DNA from: Omphiscola glabra
Lineage: Eukaryota > Mollusca > Gastropoda > Lymnaeidae
Reading direction: 5' to 3'
DNA: 64,000 bases
NCBI GenBank assembly: GCA_964017045.1
Contig: OZ024808.1
Location: 12,058,284 to 12,122,283, forward strand
The notes under the pieces are model-generated. The model saw nothing but the letters and a program-made list of their open reading frames with translations, made no database searches and was not told the origin of the DNA. Both the position numbers and the translations under genes were made by a program. This document shows positions 56,101-64,000 of this stretch, in pieces. Each line of letters begins with the position of its first letter. Within the stretch, counting starts at the first letter, position 1.

Positions 56101-59100
56101 TGATTAATACGTCCGTAATAGCAATACTTTCGGTTTTAAGTAGAAAGCAATACAGTTAGTTAACCACTGCACCAGACACCCTCTGGCCTGACATCTAGTT
56201 AGTTAACTACTGCACCAGACACCCCCTGGCCTGACATCTAGTTAGTTAACTACTGCACCAGACACCCCCTGGCCTGACATCCAGTTAGTTAACTACTGCA
56301 CCAGACACCCTCTGGCCTGACATCCAGTTAGTTAACAACTGCACCAGACACCCTCTGGCCTGACATCTAGTTAGTTAACTACTGCACCAGACACCCCCTG
56401 GCCTGACATCTAGTTAGTTAACTACTGCACCAGACACCCCTTGGCCTGACATCCAGTTAGTTAACTACTGCACCAGACACCCTCTGGCCTGACATCCAGT
56501 TAGTTAACTACTGCACCAGACACCCCCTGGCCTGACATCCAGTTAGTTAACTACTGCACCAGACACCCTCTGGCCTGACATCCAGTTAGTTAACTACTGC
56601 ACCAGACACCCTCTGGCCTGACATCTAGTTAGTTAACTACTGCACCTGACATCTAGTTAGTTAACTACTGCACCAGACACCCTCTGGCCTGACATCTAGT
56701 TAGTTAACTACTGCACCAGGCACCCTCTGGCCTGACATCCAGTTAGTCAGACACTGAGTCAACCACTGCACCAGACACCCCCTGGTCTGACATCTAATTA
56801 GTTAACTACTGCACCAGACACCCTCTGGCCTGACATCTAGTTAGTTAACTACTGCACCAGACACCCTCTGGCCTGACATCTAGTTAGTTAACCACTGCAC
56901 CAGACACCCTCTGGCCTGACATCTAGTTAGTCAGACACTGAGTCAACCACTGCACCAGACACCCCCTGGTCTGACATCTTTCCTCACAAAGCTGATCAAC
57001 ATTCGAGGAAAAATCTAGTTTATCCCATTTCACCCACACTATTTATTACAATATAGCAGACGACACAAAGGCAAGTGGCTGTGCTGCCTGGCCGCTCTCT
57101 CCGGTATGGGGGAAGTGGTAGTGTAAGAAACTGTCATTCTACACGTGGCCAGTGTCGTGGTCAAGTCTTACGTCATGTCGTATGGTATGTTTGAACTTTG
57201 TGTTGCCTGGACTCTCTTATGGACACTGGACTGGTCGTGACCGTTACTTTGACGGGGTGATCCATACAGTGTGCCCACCCGCCCACACCGTTGTTCCCCG
57301 ACTTCGTGGGCTTTCACCCTTGTAAGGGTAGCGGCATGACTCTATGCCAGCTCTTCATTTATCCATAAGGTCTGGTCCTGTCTGATATTCCGTCTCTCAC
57401 ATTTTTTTCTCTCGTATATTATATGTCCCCACCCCCACCCCGTTCTTCTCGTGTATCTCACTATCCCATCCCCACTCTAAGCTGAAATTCGCCACTGACC
57501 TACACATCCACTTTACAATCTCATAAATTAAAACTGTTATGTCCTTTACACACCCCCCCCCCCCCATTCCTCTTTCCCCACATATTTTGGATGACTGTAA
57601 AATCGCAGCCAGTGGTTTCCAAATTTTCTTTCTGCTCCTAATTTTTTTTTACACCGCTTTCTTATTAAAACAAGAGCTTAGCGCCCCCCCCCCCCCCCCC
57701 AAAAAAAAATTAATTATTTCGTAAAATGTAAACATGTATGTTATGATTACATTTTTCACATCGCTCCACTTGGAACAAACACTTTGTGCGCCCCCCTACC
57801 CCACACCTTAATAAAAATTCAAATGGTGGACATGTGATAGAGATGCGAAGGAGACTACTGTGAAAATGTAAGTGAATGAAAGCCTCATGTCTCCCGCTAC
57901 ATCAGTCGTGTAGCTCTGTGTCTGAACCACGTGTAAGTAGGCATCACCAGGACGAAGCGGGGGTGAGGGGAGATTATCTCTGGCCCGTGGTGTGTGGGGT
58001 TACAACTATCTGAGAACATCCACTTGACCTCGCCCCCCCCTCGCTTAATCAACACCCACACCCACCCTCTCAAATGTTTCATCAAGCTTGATAGCCTCTA
58101 AAAATCTTTTGACGGAACTTGATCATCATGGCAGTAGACATGCCTAGACCAGTGTTGTGAAGGTCAAGAACCTGCCTTCCTACAAGGACACACAATTTCC
58201 GCGAATATATGTACTGTACCCATGGTGTCAAATTGAATGTACTAGCTATATACGATGTCCGAATGTATGTGCTATGCACGGTATCTTGAATGTACGTACT
58301 GTACCCATGGTGTCTGAATGAATGTACTAGCTATATACGATGTCCGAATGTATGTGCTATGCACGGTATCTTGAATGTACATACTGTACCCATGGTGTCA
58401 GAATGAATGTACTAGCTATATACGATGTCCGAATGTATGTGCTATGCACGGTATCTTGAATGTACGTACTGTACCCATGGTGTCAGAATGAATGTACTAG
58501 CTATATACGATGTCCGAATGTATGTGCTATGCACGGTATCTTGAATGTACATACTGTACCCATGGTGTCTGAATGTAGGTGCTATGTACGGTATCTGAAT
58601 GTGATGTACCCATGGTGTCTGAATGTATGTGCTATGTACGGTATCTGAATGTGATGTACCCATGGTGTCTAAATGTATGTGCTATTCTTACAGGTTTCAC
58701 TGATAGGACACGTCTTACCGAGCATTTGTTGGTTCACTCGCTTAGTTCACGAAATTTCTATATGTTCAAATCAAAGTGTAACTGTCGAATAACGCATCGT
58801 GGCTTTGTTGTTGGTTATCTTAAAGTGTTGTCAAAAACTAATTTTGCTTTTTAAAAAAAGGACACCCCATTTTTTTGTTGAAAACATTGCTGAATGAGTT
58901 GTAAGCTCTCAACACAGGAGTGCGTAATATATAAATAAATGGTGTCTGAATGTATGTGCCAAACCAGGCTGTGTCTGAATGTATGTGCTGTACCAGCGGT
59001 GTCTGAATGTATGTGTTTTACCAGCGGTGTCTGAATGTATGTGTTTTACCAGCGGTGTCTGAATGTATGTGTTATACCAGCGGTGTCTGAATGTATGTGC

Positions 59101-62100
59101 TATACCAGCGATGACTGTGAATGTATGTGCTATACCATCGATGCCTGTGAATGTATGTGCTATACAAACTGTGTTTGTGAGTGAATGTATGTGCTGCACT
59201 CACGGTGTTTGTGAATGTTAAATATTATGCGTCACTAGTAATTATGTAACCGTGCCTTGTTTTTTGTTTTGTTTTCTGGTCTGTTATTACTGCATGACTC
59301 ATGGCAGGTAATGCCTCCATGCTATCTCCTACCCATTGCTCAGTACCGCTGTAAATGCTGGCAAGATCATTACGGACAGCGGCCAGCACATTTTTTCCCA
59401 CGCAACTTCCGGAGGTATATTTTCCTTACCCTACCCCCACCCCCTTGTATGTCTAATTTTCACCAGCTGTCTGATGTACTGTTATATTACAGTAGTCTGA
59501 ACATCTTAAAAATAGTACACAAACAGATGTACTGTTATATTACAGTAGTCTGAACATCTTAAAAATAGTACACAAATTAATTTGTATACAAAAAAGTTTC
59601 AACCATTAAAGTCATCTAAAAATGTTAAGATTTTTAATCCCAACTGAGACAGGTCTTCTCAAGGCAGATAGACTGGCGATCACACAGCTCCACCCCTTTA
59701 TTGTGCAACAACAGAATAGAGTGGATAGAATGTGCATCTGATAGATCTTTGATGGTCAAATAAAGTGTCTATCTGATAGATCTTTGATGGTCAAATAAAG
59801 TGTCTATCTGATAGATCTTTGATGGTCAGATAAAGTGTCTATCTGATAGATCTTTGAAGGACCGATAGAATGTGCATCTGATAGATCTTTGATGGACAGA
59901 TATAATGTGCATCTGATAGATCTTTGATGGACAGATATAATGTGCATCTGATAGATCTTTGATGGTCAGATAAATTGTCTATCTGATAGATCTTTGATCA
60001 GATGGAGTGTGCATCTGATAGATCTTTGATGGTCATAAAGGGTGTGCATCTGATAGATCATTGGTGGTCAGATATAATGTCCATTTGATAGATCTTTGAT
60101 GGTCTGCAAAAGAATCAAGATTGTGGGTCCTAGCATGGGTGCTCCGTTATTTTACAGAATACAATGTAAAATACAGACCCCTGTTTCATTTTAAAACGTT
60201 TTTTTTTTTTAAAAAGCCATTATTGGCATCACTTGTCTGGCACTTTGCATTTCCCAATCCCCACCCTACCTAACACTTGTGTTGTGTTGATGGTCCCCCT
60301 CAATACTTTGTATATGATCTTCAACTTGTTCTTTCTATGCGCATCACAAGGGAATTCATGCTTGATATTCCTGCTACATTTATCAGAGGCATCCATGAAG
60401 ATCAAGCCATGGTCAATGGATCAGTCTGTGTAAGTTTATTGACTTTGAATATTGCTCCCATACCTCTGCCATGTCGGGTAAAGATTATTAAAACTAACCA
60501 GTCTTTCATGACTGAATGAATAGTACTAGGGATGTCTTTCCAAAAATTATTTTTTGTGGAGGGGTCCATTTTGATCCCACGACCCCATACGCCCCCCCCC
60601 CCCCAAAAAAAAATAAAAATCACTGCTGACTCATGACTTCGTTAGGTGACTTATACACTGTTTATAAAGTGAGATATGGAAGTGGTCTCCCTTTGGTCCC
60701 GTCCCAGCAATCAGCTGGCCTGACATTAAGAGAGTCATGTACAGCTGGACTAATTGGTGCTGTACTGTGATACCAGTGGGCTACAGCTGTCTTTGTTCAT
60801 TATAAACTTTTCTTCATGTTTAATGACATAGTATAGGCCTACACCTGATAGTCATTTACTATTTTATACATTGTTCATACATTTCTTTATAAACTTTTCT
60901 TCATATTTAATGACTTTTAACTCCTCATCAAAACACAATTAAAATATCTTGTAGCTCATGTTTATTTTATAATTTCTACTGTTGTTTTTTACATCTCCCT
61001 GCTGTTCTCTTCATCTGCCTGCTGTTCTTTACATCTCCCTGCTGTTCTCTTCATCTCCCTGCTGTTCTTTACATCTCCCTGCTGTTCTTTACATCTCCCT
61101 GTTGTTCTCTTCATCTCCCTGCTGATCTTTACATCTCCCTGCTGTTCTTTACATCTCCCTGCTGTACTTTACATCTCCCTGCTGTTCTCTTCATCTCCCT
61201 GCTGTTCTTTACATCTCCCTGCTGTACTTTACATCTCCCTTCTGTTCTCTTCATCTCCCTGCTGTTCTCTTCATCCCCCTGCTGTTCTTTACATCTCCAT
61301 GCTGTTCTTTACATCTCCCTGCTGTACTTTACATCTCCCTGCTGTTCTCTTCATCTCCCTGCTGTACTTTACATCTCCCTGCTGTCACATTTGGATAGTA
61401 ACAGATTGTACTAGGTGGTTTACTTTCCATAATAAATGGGTGAAAGCTCAAGGTATAAAAGCTTACATCGGCCTGATCATGTTTTATTATGAAGAGCTCT
61501 GCCTACATAAAATGTCTGCCTACCTTTTCTCCCTCAACATTTAAATACTTGCCCAAATGGCCACCGGTTCTTATTTCTTTTTTTTGGTTGTTGTGATTTT
61601 AATTCTTGTAATCTTGAAGTTATCAGTTGCTGTACTTGTACAAAATTACATCCATCTGGAGTTTGTCCATTAATTATGTCCACATTTTTAACACAATTTT
61701 TTACCCCCTCCCTTGTCAACAACTATCAAACTTTCAATGATCACCCCCCCCCCCCCCCCAAAGTAATTATGTCAACACTTTCTAGCCTCTCCCATTCCCC
61801 AAAAATATTGAATTATAATATAAATAAATGTATAAATACATTATAATTTGTGATGATCTATTTTAATGACACAAAATTGTAGGAAAAATATTTTATTACA
61901 TCTTTAGCTTGTTAATCAACAAGTTAAAAAGTTTGTACACTTAAATTTTGTAATGCAGAATCAATTAAACGGTTCTTAAGACTAAATATCATTTTTTGTG
62001 ATATAAAATGTTGTTATTGTCAGTAAAGCTGACAATTATGGTATAGTTTCTGACTTACATTTTGTAATGCAGAATCAATTAAACGGTTCTTAAAGACTAA

Positions 62101-63298
62101 ATATCATTTTTTGTGATATAAAATGTTATTATTGTCAGTAAAGCTGACAATTATGGTATAGTTTCTATCTGCTATCATCTTCCCATTGAGTAGCCAGGTG
62201 TTGCTCTGTCGTAAGATCATCATCTAACCATTCAGCACTTAAATTAGAAGCATTGTTGGTGTGAGCAATAATTGCCATAAGCTCTCTCCTTGCAGCTACT
62301 CGCATTGGTCAAATCCTTTTGCTTTGTTGAAGAGCAGGTGCTAATTTCTTATGCTCAAGAACGCATTGTCGGTGCTGTTGAACATGCTTTTTCAACATGA
62401 CTTGTGACGCAAAATTGATGTTACAGATTTTGCAAATCCGCTCAAGCAGCGATGTTATGATTGTTACTCACGTTACTTTCCCCTAATTCTCAAAATATCA
62501 TATTCCTACTCATTTATCATTTATCTTGACTGCACATGACCCTTGAACCTTGTCCTTGTTCCATACCTGCAACATGATCGCAAACATACCGCCCAAGTCA
62601 TTTTGGACAAATAGAATCTGCAGGTGAAGAGAGGCCAAATTTTGACTTCTCTTGCACTAACAAAATGTGCTAAAATTCTGATTTCTGACCAGCCTTCTGC
62701 AGTACACAGACAGACACACATTAAATAAATCTTATATTGTTAAAAGCCTAAAAATTATATGACTATTTACACTCATTTACACTTATTATACATTTTTTGA
62801 AGTAATTTAATAACCAGTCAATTTTTTTGATTAAAATTTTAATAGAGAAAACATGATTGTTGACGTCAACTAATCTAAACCCCTCTCCCTTGTCAACAAC
62901 TGTCAAACATTTAGAACCCCACCATACTTTGTTGACATTATTAATGGACGCCCCCCTGTGGCAGTTTTGTGATATTGTCTAATAGATATTTTTGGTACTG
63001 CTACAGCTTTGAAACCAAAAATAGCTTGACATGAAGCTGGCAACTTGTGAAGGAAGAAATTGTTTATGCATAATGTAAATTAAGGAAATCCTTGTAAATT
63101 GAAAGGTCACCTCTTAGAGGTGGATGTACCAGTGTACACTGTAAATTGAAGGGTCAGCTCTTAGTGGTGGATGTACCATTGTACACTGTAAATTGAAAGG
63201 TCAGCTCTTAGAGGTGCATGTACAAGTGTACACTTTAAATCTTTTATATAGTGCAAAATAAATTTAGCTTTGACTTTCCAAAAGAGTAATAAGTAGTT

Positions 63299-63331
<33 letters not shown>

Positions 63332-64000
63332 GTATTCCTTAAATGACAATCTGGGAGTGTAAGGAGTATCACAAAGTCAGCCTTTGATTCTATAAATGGC
63401 TACTAAACATTTCAGTGGGTGGCACCAATTTGGGATTCACATTTGAAAATATACTTATTAGGCAATTAATTTGACAACTTCTTTTTTTAGCAACATTGTT
63501 TTAGCAAGATCTGCTGATTATGCAAACTAAGTGGGTTGGGAGATTTAAGATTAGAGTGTTATGTAATGGGAAAGTGAAGAACTTCTTGGATTCAACATTT
63601 CAATTGCTATTGTTGTACACTCATCAGCTGTTAAAAACTGGATTTGACCTTTGGACTGAAAAGTTGTCCTTGACCTTTGGACTGAAAAGTTGTCCTTGAC
63701 CTTTGGACTGAAAAGTCGGCTTTGACCTTTAGACTGAAGTAGTAAAATGTTACTGAAGTTACTGGTCTTTAAATTCACTGTACAAGAAATCCATTTACAG
63801 TCAGACACCATTTTAATTTGACAAAACGGTTAAATTAATTGTTTTAAATTGCTAATGAACAAAAGAGCCCCTTATCACGTCTATGAATTTCAAAACAACT
63901 ACGGGAACAATTGAGATAACTTTTTCTAAAAGATCAGAGCCATCTATGCTGGCTTTTGTGTGTGCTTCATTTATTTGATACAAGGAAGATATACAATCTT
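49724..64000 (+). CDS. LAMC1: laminin gamma-1-like chain, 5' part (two coding exons in window)
   Basis: The coding exons visible are 49724-50105 and 53153-53454, joined in phase (one base plus two). They encode 227 residues: a signal peptide, then most of a laminin N-terminal (LN) domain. Landmarks shared with laminin gamma chains include [93 protein letters not shown] and [11 protein letters not shown]. Laminin gamma is a secreted subunit of the heterotrimer in basement membranes, and its LN domain drives network polymerisation. The next exon, expected to start with a WxTAT-type segment and lead into LE repeats, was not found before 64000, so the gene continues beyond the window. Orthology to gamma-1 (LanB2 type) is inferred from sequence resemblance only. 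Confidence 0.95.
50106..53152 (+). other. laminin gamma intron 1
   Basis: A 3.05-kb AT-rich intron, GTAAGTG to TTATCTCATCAG. Apart from a foldback element (51116-51389) and a G-run at about 52564-52582, nothing else was recognised. Confidence 0.85.
51116..51389. mobile_element. palindromic foldback MITE in laminin intron 1
   Basis: The left half (CGAAATTTGATCGAAAG, GTCGACGGAAAATTGATCG) and the right half are near-perfect inverted repeats of about 120 bp. The innermost arms are GCGTCAAATTTCTTTTTGAA and its complement, around a loop of about 25 bp (TTTTACTATATAGTATAG). The arms are themselves built from short AAATTTGRTCGA motifs. No coding capacity and no certain target duplication. Confidence 0.85.
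53153..53454 (+). CDS. LAMC1: laminin gamma exon 2: LN domain continued
   Basis: Follows TTATCTCATCAG and ends TTACAG|GTAAGC in phase 0. Encodes 100 residues with strong matches to the middle of the gamma-1 LN domain. The overlapping plus-strand frame at 53081-53377 is a shadow. Confidence 0.95.
54291..55806. repeat. 34-bp minisatellite, about 44 copies
   Basis: The unit begins ACATTAGCTATGTGCACTGA and ends CATGTTTATTTGAA. The first about 1.15 kb is virtually identical, with a one-base insertion (AGCTTATG) recurring at 54750, 55160 and 55466. The last 350 bp is diverged (ATATGTGTATGTG). This gradient indicates recent expansion at the left side of an older array. Confidence 0.96.
56154..56985. 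repeat. 43-bp minisatellite, about 19 copies
   Basis: The unit begins TAGTTAGTTAACTACTGCAC and ends CCAGACACCCTCTGGCCTGACATC. A variant unit with GTCAGACACTGAGTCAACCA occurs twice near the right end, about 190 bp apart, marking a block duplication. Confidence 0.95.
58196..58690. repeat. 85-bp higher-order repeat
   Basis: The GTACTGTACCCATGGTGTC start (ATACTG in two copies) recurs at 58211, 58296, 58381, 58466 and 58551, exactly 85 bp apart. Each unit holds three related subunits of the form GAATGTATGTGCTATGCACG. After 58551 the unit shrinks to about 60 bp. Confidence 0.93.
58950..59215. repeat. ~29-bp minisatellite related to the 85-bp array
   Basis: The unit GGTGTCTGAATGTATGTGCT plus ATACCAGC, about 9 copies. 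It shares GTGTCTGAATGTATGTGCTA with the array at 58196, so the two are one family split by about 250 bp of unique DNA. Confidence 0.9.
59473..59577. repeat. 53-bp direct duplication
   Basis: Two near-perfect copies beginning GATGTACTGTTATATTACAG. Confidence 0.93.
59726..60102. repeat. ~35-bp minisatellite, about 11 copies
   Basis: The unit begins ATCTGATAGATCTTTGATGG, followed by a variable TCAGATAAAGTGTCT or ACAGATATAATGTGC segment. It contains AGATCT in each copy. Confidence 0.93.
60277..60428 (+). other. unassigned open frame with donor-like end
   Basis: The plus-strand frame contains [18 protein letters not shown] and [16 protein letters not shown], then SVC at a good splice-donor context (CTGT|GTAAGT at about 60428). 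Possible acceptors are a pyrimidine-rich TTCTTTCTATGCGCATCACAAG at about 60350 or one further upstream. The residues look protein-like (mixed hydrophobic/acidic, no low complexity), but I recognise no family, and they do not match the laminin segment expected next. Confidence 0.25.
60984..61386. repeat. 20-bp minisatellite, about 20 copies
   Basis: The unit is ACATCTCCCTGCTGTTCTTT, with TTCATCTCCC and CTGTACTTT variants. Strongly pyrimidine-rich on the plus strand. Confidence 0.95.
61946..62173. repeat. 114-bp tandem duplication
   Basis: Two near-identical copies beginning TTTTGTAATGCAGAATCAAT (61946 and 62060). Each contains the small inverted repeat GTCAGTAAAGCTGAC. Confidence 0.93.
62165..62473 (-). 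pseudogene. C2H2 zinc-finger pseudogene fragment
   Basis: The minus-strand frame reads [20 protein letters not shown], then VQQH: C-x2-C-x12-H-x3-H, a textbook C2H2 zinc finger. It continues [15 protein letters not shown], hits an in-frame TGA, and resumes in the same frame with [19 protein letters not shown] and an acidic tail ([22 protein letters not shown]) to a stop at 62165-62167. One point mutation could account for the internal stop. No start codon or splice sites are evident. Farther up the minus strand (about 62525-62625), SICPK, a stop, then LGRYVCDHV in another frame hint at a further decayed Cys/His segment. Host gene relic or transposon-encoded protein cannot be decided. Confidence 0.6.
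63093..63235. repeat. ~47-bp tandem repeat, 3 copies
   Basis: The unit begins GTAAATTGAAAGGTCACCTC and includes AGAGGTGGATGTACC. Confidence 0.9.
63299..63332. repeat. (TA)n microsatellite
   Basis: TATATA dinucleotide run with two TG interruptions. Confidence 0.9.
63648..63737. repeat. 26-bp tandem repeat, about 3-4 copies
   Basis: The unit is GACCTTTGGACTGAAAAGTT followed by GTCCTT. Confidence 0.88.

Larger units (their letters stand above)
61664..62950. mobile_element. TIR-type DNA element(s) with GTCCATTAAT ends
   Basis: The left end GTCCATTAATTATGTCCAC pairs with the inverted right end GTCCATTAATAATGTCAAC. Near both ends, in the same orientation, is CCCTTGTCAACAACTRTCAAAC with C-rich flanks. 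It may be one 1.29-kb element or two related MITEs flanking other DNA. The interior carries a 114-bp duplication and a zinc-finger pseudogene. Confidence 0.5.
53455..64000 (+). other. laminin gamma intron 2 (incomplete)
   Basis: More than 10.5 kb without a recognisable laminin exon. It is occupied mainly by minisatellites at 54291, 56154, 58196, 58950, 59726 and 60984 and by transposon remnants. The stretches 53455-54290, 57000-58195 and 62960-64000 are AT-rich or mixed unique DNA without a supported gene. Confidence 0.7.

Noticed and set aside
59257..59553. 98-codon plus-strand frame with CKCW, considered as a laminin LE-type exon
   Set aside because: The cysteine spacing does not match an LE repeat and the residues expected after the LN domain are absent.

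Overview
The window is animal nuclear DNA. Its genes are split by GT-AG introns, it encodes laminin and ankyrin/SOCS-box proteins, and it carries LINE and hAT/pogo-type transposon remnants and TTAGGG-type repeats. It has no bacterial operon structure. Three short hAT elements look like the SPIN ('Space Invaders') family, which is known from many tetrapods and from a pond snail. With the AT-rich background, the molluscan-style LINE tails and the very dense minisatellites, a gastropod mollusc is the best guess (inference; only a database search would settle it).

Layout. 1-38.7 kb: no supported host gene. This part is a patchwork of tandem repeats, transposable-element remnants and AT-rich unique DNA. 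The main landmarks are a 3.17 kb indel-free array of a 10-bp unit (12377-15548), a 187-bp higher-order array (6528-7472), a pogo-like element nested in a hAT-like element (21567-23066), a head-to-head telomere-like array (23857-24852), SPIN-like elements at 1366, 8159 and 34752, other hAT-type MITEs at 25795, 26470 and 36564, and LINE ORF2 tails at 3005, 19861 and 34053. The last tail has been partly amplified into a 74-bp minisatellite. 39.5-47.3 kb (minus strand): a complete ankyrin-repeat/SOCS-box gene. Eight coding exons join with compatible phases into 540 codons. 47.3-49.7 kb: a divergent intergenic/promoter interval. 49.7 kb to the end (plus strand): the first two coding exons of a laminin gamma-1-like gene (signal peptide plus most of the laminin N-terminal domain). 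Its second intron runs past the window edge and is filled with minisatellites and transposon remnants, including a C2H2 zinc-finger pseudogene on the minus strand.

The two host genes are head-to-head and could share a promoter region. One encodes a likely cullin-5 ubiquitin-ligase substrate adaptor, the other a basement-membrane chain. Nothing in the sequence links their functions. Most long open frames elsewhere come from tandem repeats whose period is a multiple of three or whose unit lacks stop codons, and they are not annotated as genes.
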